In this document: in pieces, positions 1 through 8,264 of the stretch
Layout: each line of letters opens with the position of its first letter
How positions within the stretch are numbered: the stretch's first letter is position 1
NCBI RefSeq assembly: GCF_017104715.1
Contig: NZ_JAAGPI010000008.1
Location: forward strand, 279,390 to 343,389
Origin: Burkholderia sp. Ac-20365
GTDB lineage: Bacteria > Pseudomonadota > Gammaproteobacteria > Burkholderiales > Burkholderiaceae
DNA length: 64,000 nt
Direction: 5' to 3'
The notes under the pieces: generated by a model
Database searches by the model: none
Seen by the model: the letters and a program-made list of their open reading frames with translations, nothing else
Told to the model about the DNA's origin: nothing
Position numbers and translations under genes: made by a program

Positions 1-700
1 TCGCGGTCCGCCCGCCGGGCGAATGGCGGAACTTCTCGATCTGCGTGGCAAGCGTACTGCCGCCCGGCTGCGCCTGACCGTGGTTGAAGACACGCAGGCC
101 CTGATCCATCAGCGCGCGGCTAAAACGTCCCCAGTCGATGGCGGGATTGCGGTTGGGTTGATCGGCGTCGAGCAGATGCCGGTCTTCGATGAACAGCAGC
201 GCCGACACGATGAGCGGCGGCACCGACTCGAAATCGTCATACACGCGCGCGGGAAATACCGAGCCGAACAGGCGCGTGCCCGTCGAGTCGTACAGCATCA
301 GCCCTGCCTGGTCCTTTTCTTCGTAGGGAATGAAGAGGCCGTCGTCGGCCAGCGACGCCATGCGTTCCGAATCGCGCGCCTGCGATGCGACCGAGAAGCC
401 GCGCTCTTTCAAACGCCGTTCGAACGCAGGCAGCAGCGCGTAGCCGAGGCGGATGTCGTAGGGACCGTCGGTGGGGAAACGGATGCTGTCGCTCGGGCCT
501 TCGGAAACGGTAAACCCGACGTCGCGCGTAAGTTCGGACAGGTAGCGCGCCTGCAAGCGCGACGTATCCATTTCGATCTGGATGAAACGCACGCCAAGGG
601 CGACGGCCACGAGAAACGCGGCGAAAAAGAGCCACTTGAACCACTTCCAGGCGGACGTGGTGCCGATTGCGCGTAGCGGAAACCGTAGTGGCCGATTCAT
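1..700 (-). CDS. Glycosyltransferase family 51 (peptidoglycan transglycosylase-like) protein, C-terminus cut by the window edge
   Basis: This is the N-terminal 233 residues of a membrane-anchored transglycosylase-domain protein. A short basic N-terminus is followed by one transmembrane helix at about residues 19-38. The GT51 signatures come next: an EDRHLLDADQ segment, where the catalytic Glu sits in the usual E-D-x-x-F/L context, and then GGSTLATQIEKF, the family's GGSTxxQQ-type motif. The ATG at 698-700 has AAGGAG upstream. GT51 enzymes polymerise lipid II glycan strands in the periplasm. The rest of the protein, including any transpeptidase domain, lies outside the window, so it cannot be decided whether this is a PBP1-type bifunctional enzyme. 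Confidence 0.8.
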   Translation of the reverse strand, partial: MNRPLRFPLRAIGTTSAWKWFKWLFFAAFLVAVALGVRFIQIEMDTSRLQARYLSELTRDVGFTVSEGPSDSIRFPTDGPYDIRLGYALLPAFERRLKERGFSVASQARDSERMASLADDGLFIPYEEKDQAGLMLYDSTGTRLFGSVFPARVYDDFESVPPLIVSALLFIEDRHLLDADQPNRNPAIDWGRFSRALMDQGLRVFNHGQAQPGGSTLATQIEKFRHSPGGRTA

Positions 701-1069
701 GGCGGCGTCTCCTTGCAGATGCCTAACCACATTAACCTCGACTGATGTCAGTCTAACGCGTAAAGCCAGCTTGCGAGGGTCAGAAACGTAAGGACTTGAG
801 TAGCTGAGTACGGCGCGCAACACAGCTGTTGGATCGAAGCAGCAAGGCGGCACCTTTTGCCGCTTCCCGTGGCGTTTTCCGGGTCTGCGCGGGCAAGGAT
901 GGCCGCCCTTCGATGCCGACGCAACCGCCGCCGCGCCCTTCCCGCCCGCGCCGCCACCCTGGAATACCGAATACGACACGCGCGCGAACTTGAGTAACAT
1001 AGCCGCGCGTTTCAAACATCACACGCCACTGCGCTGGTAGAAACCGGCAGCGGCGCGCCGCCTGACCTG
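701..1069. other. Intergenic region without a recognised gene
   Basis: About 370 bases lie between the divergent GT51 gene and the FAD oxidase gene. Short frames exist on both strands, but none has a family I recognise or a convincing ribosome binding site. Promoters for the two flanking genes should lie here; I cannot point to a convincing -35/-10 pair. Confidence 0.5.
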
Positions 1070-2356
1070 ATGGAACTTATGCAAAGCTACTACGAAGCGA
1101 CTGTCGAACGGACCACGCGCCCAGCGCTGGAGGGAAAACTGAGCGCCAACGTCTGCATCGTCGGCGGCGGGCTGGCCGGCCTGTCGACGGCGCTTGGACT
1201 CGCCGAGCGCGGCGTGCGCGACGTGGTCGTCGTCGAAGCGAACCAGGTTGGGTACGGCGCGTCGGGGCGCAACGGCGGCTTCGTGTTCGGCGGCTACAGT
1301 CTCGATTGCGCGGACCTGCTGAAGATCCTCGGTCCGGTGCGGGCGCGCGAGCTGTACGCGTTGACCGTCGACGCCGTCGATCTCATGCGCACGCGCATCC
1401 AGCGCTACGCGATCGCCTGTGACGCCACGGACGCGGGCGTGATTCTCGCCAACTGGTTCGACGATCCGTCGCGGCTGGATGGTCAGCGCCGATTGATGAA
1501 GGCATCGTTTGGCGTCGAATGGGAGCCGCTCAGCGCCGCCCAACTCGCCACCCGCCTGAAAACCACGCGCTATTGCGGCGGGTTGTTCGAGCGCAATGCG
1601 TTTCACTTTCATCCGCTGAAGTACGTGCTCGGTATCGCGCGTGCCGCGGAAGCGGCCGGCGTGCGCATTGTCGAAAAGTCGCCGGTCGTTTCGCTTCGCC
1701 GGCAAGGTGAAGGCTTTGTCGTCGGGACAGCGCAAGGTTCCGTGGAGGCCCAGCACGTCGTGATGGCGGGCGGCGGTTACGCACGCAACGTATACCGCCG
1801 CGTCGAGCGTGCGGTGCTGCCGATCGCAACTTATGTGATGGCGACCGAACCGCTCGGCGCACGGCTCGCCGACGCGATCGACTGTCGCTCGGCCGTCTAC
1901 GACACACGCTTTGCGTTCGACTACTACCGGCCGCTACCCGATACGCGCATCCTCTGGGGCGGGCGCATTTCCATTCTCGAACGCGAACCCGAAGCAATCG
2001 CGCGACTGCTGCGCCGCGATCTGCTGAAGGTGTATCCGCAGTTGCGCGACGTGCGCATCGATCACGCGTGGGGCGGCCTGATGAGCTACGCGCGGCACAA
2101 GATGCCGCAGATTGGCCAGAGCACGGACGGCGTCTGGTATGCGGTCGGTTTCGGCGGACACGGGATGGCGCCGACCACGGTGTCGGGTGAGTTGCTGGCG
2201 GCGGCAATCTCCGGCGAAAGGCCTGTGCCGGAAGCGTTCGCGTCGTTCGGCCTCACGCATACGTTCGGGGCGTTGGGTCTTGCCGCCGCGCAGCTGACGT
2301 ACACCGCAATGCAAACGCGCGACGCGCTTGCGGATCGCTCGCGGCGTGCGGGCTGA
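1070..2356 (+). CDS. FAD-dependent amine oxidoreductase, DAO family (gamma-glutamylputrescine oxidase-like)
   Basis: The 428-residue protein opens with a dinucleotide-binding motif, VCIVGGGLAGLS, at about residues 27-38, followed by EANQVGYGASGRNGG, typical of the DAO/PuuB flavoprotein family. The C-terminal FAD-contacting segment contains WYAVGFGGHGMAPTT. Relatives oxidise gamma-glutamylputrescine, other secondary amines or glycine derivatives; the exact substrate cannot be read from sequence. An ATG at 1079 (MQSYYEAT) has a GGA six bases upstream and is an equally likely start. No putrescine-pathway genes lie beside it, so a role in polyamine catabolism is only an inference from similarity. 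Confidence 0.75.
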   Translation: MELMQSYYEATVERTTRPALEGKLSANVCIVGGGLAGLSTALGLAERGVRDVVVVEANQVGYGASGRNGGFVFGGYSLDCADLLKILGPVRARELYALTVDAVDLMRTRIQRYAIACDATDAGVILANWFDDPSRLDGQRRLMKASFGVEWEPLSAAQLATRLKTTRYCGGLFERNAFHFHPLKYVLGIARAAEAAGVRIVEKSPVVSLRRQGEGFVVGTAQGSVEAQHVVMAGGGYARNVYRRVERAVLPIATYVMATEPLGARLADAIDCRSAVYDTRFAFDYYRPLPDTRILWGGRISILEREPEAIARLLRRDLLKVYPQLRDVRIDHAWGGLMSYARHKMPQIGQSTDGVWYAVGFGGHGMAPTTVSGELLAAAISGERPVPEAFASFGLTHTFGALGLAAAQLTYTAMQTRDALADRSRRAG

Positions 2357-2474
2357 GCGCAACAAAGACGCTTGCGCGCGAGCGCCGCGCAGCGTGGCCG
2401 GGCATGCCGCCGAGCCGCGCCGGGTGGGCTTTTCGGCATGCTAGAATAAAACGTCATCGCCGCCGGAATACACA

Positions 2475-3158
2475 ATGAAAAAGGGAAGCCGAGCTATCGC
2501 GCCCGAGCATAAAGACACCCCGAACGAAACCTCCGAACCACGGCGCAAATACGATCCCGAAGAGACGAAGCGCAACATCCTCGAGGTGGCAACGCAGGAG
2601 TTTTCGTCGATGGGACTCACGGGCGCGCGCGTCGATGCGATTGCGGAGCGCACCAACACCACGAAGCGCATGCTGTACTACTACTTCGGCAGCAAGGAAG
2701 GGTTGTACGAGGCCGTGCTCGAGAAGGTTTATGGCGATATTCGCGCACTTGAACAGGATCTGAAAGTCAGCGACATGAGTCCTGTCGAAGGGCTGCGTAG
2801 TCTCGTCGAGTTTACGTTTGACTATCACGACAAGCATCGTGATTTCGTGCGGCTCGTGACGATCGAAAACATTCACGGCGCGAAGTACATCGAGCAGGTG
2901 AAGACCTTCAAGAATCGCAATGCGACGGTGATTCACACGATTGAAGATCTGCTTGCACGTGGGATCGCGTCAGGTGAGTTCCGCGATGATATCGATGCGA
3001 TTGATCTGCATTTGCTGATTAGCTCGTTGTGTTTTCATCGGGTCGCGAATCGGCATACGTTTGGGACTGCGTTTGGGCGCGATCCTTCGCACGCAAGGTT
3101 GCGTGCACGGCATCGGGCTATGATTGTTGATGCTACTCTGAGGTTTGTTAAGAAGTAG
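2475..3158 (+). CDS. TetR/AcrR family transcriptional regulator
   Basis: The 227-residue protein has an N-terminal TetR DNA-binding domain at about residues 30-80 (ILEVATQEFSSMGLTGARVD, then TTKRMLYYYFGSKEGLY) and an all-helical C-terminal ligand domain. The first 25 residues are charged and probably disordered. A TAGAAT that could serve as a -10 lies at 2442-2447. The upstream FAD oxidase gene is on the same strand about 120 bp away and could be a target, but nothing shows this directly. The stop codon at 3156-3158 is immediately followed by the first copy of the large palindromic repeat. Confidence 0.85.
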   Translation: MKKGSRAIAPEHKDTPNETSEPRRKYDPEETKRNILEVATQEFSSMGLTGARVDAIAERTNTTKRMLYYYFGSKEGLYEAVLEKVYGDIRALEQDLKVSDMSPVEGLRSLVEFTFDYHDKHRDFVRLVTIENIHGAKYIEQVKTFKNRNATVIHTIEDLLARGIASGEFRDDIDAIDLHLLISSLCFHRVANRHTFGTAFGRDPSHARLRARHRAMIVDATLRFVKK

Positions 3159-3910
3159 GTTTTTTTGTCTGCGACGCTTTGTTTGGTTTGCTTGTGTTGT
3201 CGCTGGCATCCGCGTGATGTTTTGCCTTATTCATGCGTCGCCCCTGTGCGGGGCGGCACTTACTTTCTTTGCCGCCGCAAAGAAAGTAAGCAAAGAAAGC
3301 GGGCTAACACCGCCCGTTCTTGACCACCGCCTGATGGCCCCCAACAGTTCCTCTCCTTCAAACGGCAACTTCTCAGTCGCTGCTCGTTGCCAATGCTTCG
3401 CACAGACGCCTCACCCACTCCAATCACCCGTAGCGCAGCCAGCGGCAGCGAATGGTTGATGCCGCCCAGGTGGCAAACTGTGTGTAGGTCGTAGTGCTTC
3501 ACACCTCACCGCTCCTACGACACCGATCGTGCTTTTCAGTCCGGAGTGAAGCGTGTATGGCGCGAAAGCCGACACACAGTTTGCCGCAATAGGACGTGGG
3601 CGATTTGATCGCGTGTGTGGCGACGCGGGAGTGTGACGCGGGTGAGGCGTCTGCCAAGAGAGATGGCAACGGGCATTGAAAGGCAGATTGCCGTGTGAAG
3701 CGGAGGAACTGTTGGGGGCCCTCAGGCGGAGTTCAAGAACTGGCGGTGTTCAGCGGCTTTCTTTTGCCTACTTTTCTTTGCCGCGGCAAAGAAAAGTAGG
3801 TGCCGCCCCGCACAGGGGCGACGCGTGAAGAACCAGTAACAAATCGCGGATGCCAGCGAAAGCGAAAGCGAAAGCGAAAGCAAAACCAAAACCAAAACCA
3901 AAACCAAAAC
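3159..3910. repeat. Long palindromic dispersed repeat, copy 1 of 5
   Basis: The element starts right after the TetR stop codon (T-run, then GTCTGCGACGC) and runs to the aroQ stop codon. It is an imperfect inverted repeat along almost its whole length. GGCATCCGCG at 3205-3214 pairs with CGCGGATGCC at 3845-3854. CCCCTGTGCGGGGCGGCAC pairs with its complement near 3810, and GGCAAACTGTGTG near 3472 pairs with CACACAGTTTGCC near 3573. GTCGTAG and CTACGAC lie closest to the centre. Each flank also holds its own small palindrome around TTTCTTTGCCGC. The right end is a tail of GCGAAA and AACCAA units. It lies between convergent genes. Translations of it look like proteins but are by-products of the repeat. 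Confidence 0.9.
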
Positions 3911-4360
3911 TCACCGCCTGGACTTCAAAACCTCCGCCATCCTCTCAATCGCGAGCACATACCCTTGCGTCCCGCACCCACAAATAACAGCCTCAGCGAC
4001 AGCGGAAACATAAGAGTGATGCCTGAACGCCTCACGTTTATGAACATTCGAGATATGCACCTCAATCACAGGCTTATCGATAGCAGACAATGCATCTGCA
4101 ATTGCCACTGACGTATGCGTATAAGCCGCAGGATTAAAAACAATCCCCTGCTGCGTCGTGCGCGCTTCATGAATCCAGTCGATCAGTTGATGTTCCGCAT
4201 TCGACTGGCGAAAATCGATCGCAAGATCAAGCCGCTCACCTGCCTCGCGGCAGCGACGCGCAACGTCGTCGAGCGTTTCCGCTCCATAGATAGTCGGCTC
4301 CCGCGTGCCGAGCAGATTGAGATTCGGCCCATTCAGGACCAGCACCGACGCAGAACTCAT
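3911..4360 (-). CDS. aroQ: 3-dehydroquinate dehydratase, type II
   Basis: This 149-residue cytoplasmic enzyme dehydrates 3-dehydroquinate to 3-dehydroshikimate. The type II signatures are clear: LNGPNLNLLGTREPTIYG near the N-terminus with the catalytic Tyr in IYG, FRQSN in place of the usual FRQSNHEG, NPAAYTHTSVAI, and EVHISNVHKREAF with the catalytic His. I chose the ATG at 4358-4360 (MSSASVLVL), which gives the normal family length; an upstream ATG would add 16 unrelated residues. In Burkholderiaceae the housekeeping aroQ usually sits before accB-accC. This copy stands alone, so it may be a second, catabolic dehydroquinase. Its stop codon abuts the palindromic repeat. Confidence 0.92.
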   Translation of the reverse strand: MSSASVLVLNGPNLNLLGTREPTIYGAETLDDVARRCREAGERLDLAIDFRQSNAEHQLIDWIHEARTTQQGIVFNPAAYTHTSVAIADALSAIDKPVIEVHISNVHKREAFRHHSYVSAVAEAVICGCGTQGYVLAIERMAEVLKSRR

Positions 4361-4731
4361 GAACAAATACCCCACAATAGTGACTGCGCGCCGCGCAAAG
4401 AAAAACACACGTCAATGCACGTCATGCAACGAAAGCCGAAGTGTGCCCGTCATGCCGGCATGCGTCTTTTGGGGTTTTCACTAAATTTGTACGAACTAGT
4501 TAGTTTTATTAAAAAATACATAGCTATCCATCGAGCAAACAAGCTAACGAGGCGGCACATCAAACCCAAAAATCTGAACCCCACGCAGCATAAAAAAATC
4601 GTTCAACCGACACCGGATCACCCCGGCGCATGCCGGCCAAAACCCGGGCATATCGCTTGCACCGATATAATTTCCGAATGTTTTGCGGTTTCGCGCCGTC
4701 TCGCGCCCCGCCGCCAACCAGAAGGAGACTT
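4361..4731. other. Intergenic region between aroQ and a lipoprotein gene
   Basis: About 370 bases separate the divergent genes. The middle (4485-4535) is strikingly AT-rich for this genome and contains the palindrome AACTAGTT. CATGCCGGCATG, another perfect palindrome, lies near 4450. A TATAAT at 4666-4671 is a plausible -10 for the lipoprotein gene, although no good -35 stands 17 bases upstream. No gene is recognised here. Confidence 0.45.
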
Positions 4732-5070
4732 ATGAGGAAGCTAGCCGTCACCCTGTCCATCCCGGTGTTTCTCGCCGCGTGCGCGCAATATCAGGCGTCC
4801 CACAACCCGGATGCCGGCGACCCGATGAAGGACAACATGACGAGTCGCCCCGTCAACGACGTCATCCAGTGCATGACGCAAGCAGCGGCAAAACACGATT
4901 CGCCTGTCAAGACGACGCCCATCCCGCAAGGCCAGATGCTCGATTTCGGCGATTCCAATATCGTCAAGATCCGCGCCGACAACGGCGGCACGACGTTCCG
5001 CTACTACGCAGGCAAGCGCAGCACGTCGAACCTGTGGATCGAAGGCGCGAGCAAGGAATGCGCGCCCTGA
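4732..5070 (+). CDS. Small predicted lipoprotein of unknown function
   Basis: The 112-residue protein starts at an ATG preceded by AAGGAGA. It has a short signal peptide ending in a lipobox (VFLAAC, Cys at about residue 17), so the mature protein should be lipid-anchored in the cell envelope. The remaining part is small and soluble, with MTQAAAKHDSPVKTTPIPQG and a C-terminal WIEGASKECAP containing a second Cys. A first internal Cys lies in VIQCM, so the two could form a disulfide. I do not recognise a named family. Confidence 0.7.
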   Translation: MRKLAVTLSIPVFLAACAQYQASHNPDAGDPMKDNMTSRPVNDVIQCMTQAAAKHDSPVKTTPIPQGQMLDFGDSNIVKIRADNGGTTFRYYAGKRSTSNLWIEGASKECAP

Positions 5071-5216
5071 CGCCACCTGCGGGCATCGGCGTAACCACAT
5101 GTAACAACTTTTGCGGTAACCGGAAAGGTTGTCGGCGGCTGGTTTAAGAATCGTTTAAGTCTTCGCCGTCACGATTCGTCTTTGACACTGACCTGCATTC
5201 GCCCAAGGTGCCAAAG

Positions 5217-5531
5217 ATGGATTACTACAAAGACCGCAACGACCTGACAACGCGCATCGCTGCCGACACCCCGGCCGCACCCGCGCAAGCCGCCGCCGCG
5301 AAAGCCGCGCCCGCAAAAATGACGACCATTCTCCGCCGGCTCCTGAGCCCGCACGAAATCGCAACGCTGCTGCTGTTGCTGCACGCGCCGATGGCTGCGT
5401 TCGCCAAGCCGGAGATCCCGACGCTCCAGGAGGCAGGACTCGTCGAAAGCATTGCCACGGATGCCGGCGAATCGCACATTCGCCTGACGCCGGAAGGCAA
5501 CGCGATCCTGCGCGGTCTCGGCATCAAGTAA
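5217..5531 (+). CDS. Small hypothetical protein with a winged-helix-like C-terminus
   Basis: The 104-residue protein has an Ala-rich N-terminal third. The C-terminal two-thirds (LSPHEIATLLLLLHAP, then LQEAGLVES and RLTPEGNAILRGLG) resembles a winged-helix fold of the kind where a leading segment 'HEIATLLLL' is followed by a wing with 'RLTPEG'. I take the ATG at 5217. An in-frame GTG lies three codons upstream at 5208. The protein may bind DNA, but this is a fold-level guess from sequence pattern only. Confidence 0.6.
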   Translation: MDYYKDRNDLTTRIAADTPAAPAQAAAAKAAPAKMTTILRRLLSPHEIATLLLLLHAPMAAFAKPEIPTLQEAGLVESIATDAGESHIRLTPEGNAILRGLGIK

Positions 5532-5600
5532 GGCATCCGTCGCCCGGACCGCGCATTTCGCGCGTCTCACCCGCTTACAGCGCCGTCCCGCGCTGCACAC

Positions 5601-5936
5601 CTACGCCTGCCACACGGCATATCCCGCTTCACGCAAGCCGATCGCCAGTTCGACTTCCATGTCGCGCGCGCCTTCGTATGGCATCGGGTTGTAGACCTCG
5701 TATAGTTCCGGCACCAGCCGCAAGCCATAGTCGCGCACATAGCGATTCGACTGGATGCCCGCCTTGTGCCGGTCAAAGCGCAAATCCGGGTCCAGGCCCG
5801 TCATACCCACATACACGCACGGCCGTTCGAACCGGTAATCGGGATTCGCGCGGCGAAAGCGCGCCTCGTTCCAGACGGTATCGTCGAGCGCAACCACGTA
5901 AACGTAGTAGCGGAGCTTTGCACGACGGATAGGCAT
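5601..5936 (-). CDS. GIY-YIG nuclease-like protein
   Basis: The 111-residue protein shows the layout of a single GIY-YIG domain. YYVYVVAL provides the first strand motif, CVYVGMTG the second, and RFDRHKAG follows, supplying Arg and His at the usual spacing. A Glu in the C-terminal helix (MEVELAIGLREAGYAVW) is the candidate metal ligand. The start at 5934-5936 (MPIRRAKLR) gives a compact domain; an upstream start would add 19 residues. Isolated small GIY-YIG proteins are common in Proteobacteria, and their substrates are mostly unknown. Confidence 0.6.
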   Translation of the reverse strand: MPIRRAKLRYYVYVVALDDTVWNEARFRRANPDYRFERPCVYVGMTGLDPDLRFDRHKAGIQSNRYVRDYGLRLVPELYEVYNPMPYEGARDMEVELAIGLREAGYAVWQA

Positions 5937-6029
5937 TGTTTTCTGCTGATCTTTGACTGGCTTGCGTCCGCCAACCGTGGCTGACCGCTGCATTTGCTTT
6001 TCGTTGCGCCCGCTGGCGGAGGTTGACGG

Positions 6030-6806
6030 TTAGTTGCGCGAGGTGCCGTGCAACAGCATCCGGTACTCGGTCGGCGTGACGCCGACGGTCGCCTTGAATT
6101 GCCGCGTGAACGCGCTGTGGTCGGTGTAGCCGCACAGCGCGGCGACATCCGTGACCTTGTCGTGCGATACGAGCAAAGCCGTCGCTGCGTCGAGGCGCGT
6201 CTTCAGCAGCACCTGACGCGGCGTCAGGTGAAACACCTTGTGAAAATACCGTTCGAGCTGCGCCACCGACATGTCGGCCATCGCGGCGAGCTGTTTCAGG
6301 TTCAGCGGCTGCACGTAGTTCTCTTGCAGATACTGCACCACCGTCGCGAGCCGGCTATACGCGGGATGACTGCTTTCATCCGCGCGCAGATCGCGCGAGA
6401 TGCCCGCCAGCCCGACCACACGCCCGTCTGAGTCGCGCAACGGCTGCTTGCAGGTCAGACACCAGCCGGGCTGCCGGCCGGGATACAGATGCAGTTCGAG
6501 CTGATCGACCATCTGGTTGCCGACGTGGATCACGGCCTTGTCCTGCGCCGTGTAGATACGGCCGAAGCGGCTCGGAAACACGTCCTCCGCCGTCTTGCCG
6601 AGCAGCTTCTCCTTCTCCTTGAAACCGCAGCGCGATACCAGCGTGCGATTGACGAGCGCATAGCGCGCCTGCGCGTCCTTCACGAAGAACACGATATCGG
6701 GCATCGCGTCGAAGACGGGTTCGAGCAGCGCGAAATGCGAGAGCATTCCGGCCAGCGACGCCTCGCCCGAATCGAGCGCGTCGAGCGTAGGTGCGAGCGT
6801 GTTCAT
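6030..6806 (-). CDS. PAS-domain AraC family transcriptional regulator, likely regulator of hydroxyproline catabolism
   Basis: The 258-residue protein has a PAS-like domain at about residues 20-130 (FDAMPDIVFFVKDAQARYAL, then DGRVVGLAGISRDLRA) and a C-terminal AraC HTH pair (LNLKQLAAMADMSVAQLERYF, then VTDVAALCGYTDHSAFTRQF). It is the last gene of the minus-strand hydroxyproline cluster, 159 bp after the flavoprotein subunit. AraC-type regulators control such clusters elsewhere, so control of the divergent promoters around 10.6-10.9 kb is likely. The ATG at 6804-6806 is chosen; a start at 6824 is possible. A PAS sensor in place of the usual cupin or GATase-like input domain is notable. Confidence 0.85.
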   Translation of the reverse strand: MNTLAPTLDALDSGEASLAGMLSHFALLEPVFDAMPDIVFFVKDAQARYALVNRTLVSRCGFKEKEKLLGKTAEDVFPSRFGRIYTAQDKAVIHVGNQMVDQLELHLYPGRQPGWCLTCKQPLRDSDGRVVGLAGISRDLRADESSHPAYSRLATVVQYLQENYVQPLNLKQLAAMADMSVAQLERYFHKVFHLTPRQVLLKTRLDAATALLVSHDKVTDVAALCGYTDHSAFTRQFKATVGVTPTEYRMLLHGTSRN

Positions 6807-6965
6807 CGTGCGGGTTCCGTGCATGGGCTGCGAGGGGCGTGGAGTTGGCCCCGGCGTGCGTCCGCGGGGCTGATCGATTATAGGGCGGCGCGGAGTCGCC
6901 GAAAAAATCACGCGTGATCGGATTCGCGTCCGGCCGTTTCCGGGCGACTGATGCGACTGATGGGA

Positions 6966-8264
6966 TCAATGCCCGGGCGGATCGGTATCGGCGTCGCCGG
7001 CGAGCATCAGCGTGCCGATCTGCGCCGGATGATTGGGCGGGCGAACCTGGGTCACGTCCCAGCCGAGCAACGCCTGCGCCGCACCGCCGCAGACGCGCCC
7101 CTGACACGCGCCCATTCCGCAGCGCGTATGCAGCTTCGCGTCGCGCCAGCTCGCATGCGCGCGGACCTCACCGACCGATACGTCTTCGCAACGGCATAGC
7201 AAGGTGTCGTCGGCGGGTAACTGGCGTGCGCGATCGCTCAACGCGAATGCCGAATCCACGCGTGCTGCGAAACGCTGCCAGCGCGCCCGTTCGCGCGTCA
7301 GTCGTTCAATCGTCTCGCCGCGCTCGATGCCAACAGCCGCCAGTCCCGCAATCCGCCCTTCCACGCGTGCCAGTTCCATTCCGCCGACGCCCGCGCATTC
7401 GCCCGCCGCGAAGATGTTATCGACGGATGTGCGCTGCGCGTCGTCGACAACGATCGCGTCGTCGGCGCGTGTCGCACAGCCCATCGCGCGCGCCAGCGTC
7501 GAGTTCGGCACGAGGCCGTAGCCGCACGCGATGCGGTCGCAATCGAAGGTCTGCGTGCGCCCATCCGCGTGTTCGACGAGCGCTCGCTCGACGTGCCCGC
7601 TACCCTGCGCCGCGCGCACGACGCTCGATGTCAGATAGCGAAGCCCCGCGAAACCGCGCGTGAGTTGCGCGGCCTGCACGAGCTTTGCGGGCGTGGCGGC
7701 GAGCGACACACCAAAACGCGCCACCAACGCGAACGATGTCTGTTCGACCACGGCCACGACCCGCGCGCCCGCCGCGCGGGCGGTCGCCAGCGACGCCAGC
7801 AACAACGGACCGCTGCCCGCGATGACGATGCGCTCGCCGCGCACAGGCACGCCGCCCTTGATGAGCGCCTGCAAACCGCCCGCGCCCGTCACGCCCGGCA
7901 ACGTCCAGCCGGCAAAGGGCAGCAGTCGCTCGCGCGCGCCCGTGACGAGGATCAGGCGGTCGTAGCCGATGCGCGCTCCGCCCTGTTCCGCCGATTCGAG
8001 CAGCAGACGTTTGCCATCGAGCGGCGCAATGATCCGCGTCCCCGTCGCGAGCGTTACGTTGCCGCTCGCATCGATTCCATGCAGAAGCGCGGCCAGCGCA
8101 CCGGGCGTTGGATGCGCGGGACCGTTACGCCACACCTGGCCGCCCGCGCGCGGGTTGTCGTCGAGCACGGCAATGCGCGCGCCCGCGGCTGCCGCCTCGC
8201 GCGCCGCAGCAAGACCCGCCGGCCCCGCGCCCACGATGACGATATCGAAATGCTGGCCGTTCAT
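6966..8264 (-). CDS. D-hydroxyproline dehydrogenase, NAD/FAD-binding alpha subunit (HcnB-like)
   Basis: The 432-residue protein starts with FDIVIVGAGPAGLAAA, a Rossmann FAD-binding motif, and has a second nucleotide-binding motif (IVIAGSGPLLLASLA) near residue 160. The C-terminal region carries a Bfd-type [2Fe-2S] cysteine set: CRCEDVSVGEV, then CGMGACQGRVCGG. This architecture matches the alpha subunit of HcnABC-type dehydrogenases, used for D-hydroxyproline and D-proline oxidation. Its ATG overlaps the stop of the [2Fe-2S] subunit gene by four bases (ATGA), so the subunits are translationally coupled. With the next two genes it would oxidise cis-4-hydroxy-D-proline to pyrroline-4-hydroxy-2-carboxylate. 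Confidence 0.85.
   Translation of the reverse strand: MNGQHFDIVIVGAGPAGLAAAREAAAAGARIAVLDDNPRAGGQVWRNGPAHPTPGALAALLHGIDASGNVTLATGTRIIAPLDGKRLLLESAEQGGARIGYDRLILVTGARERLLPFAGWTLPGVTGAGGLQALIKGGVPVRGERIVIAGSGPLLLASLATARAAGARVVAVVEQTSFALVARFGVSLAATPAKLVQAAQLTRGFAGLRYLTSSVVRAAQGSGHVERALVEHADGRTQTFDCDRIACGYGLVPNSTLARAMGCATRADDAIVVDDAQRTSVDNIFAAGECAGVGGMELARVEGRIAGLAAVGIERGETIERLTRERARWQRFAARVDSAFALSDRARQLPADDTLLCRCEDVSVGEVRAHASWRDAKLHTRCGMGACQGRVCGGAAQALLGWDVTQVRPPNHPAQIGTLMLAGDADTDPPGH

Noticed and set aside
3145..3459. Reading frames inside the palindromic repeats, giving recurring peptides such as PLCGAALTFFAAAKKVSKES and MPPRTGAT in all five copies
   Set aside because: They recur because the DNA repeats, appear on both strands through the palindrome, run into the flanks with unrelated ends, and lack ribosome sites.
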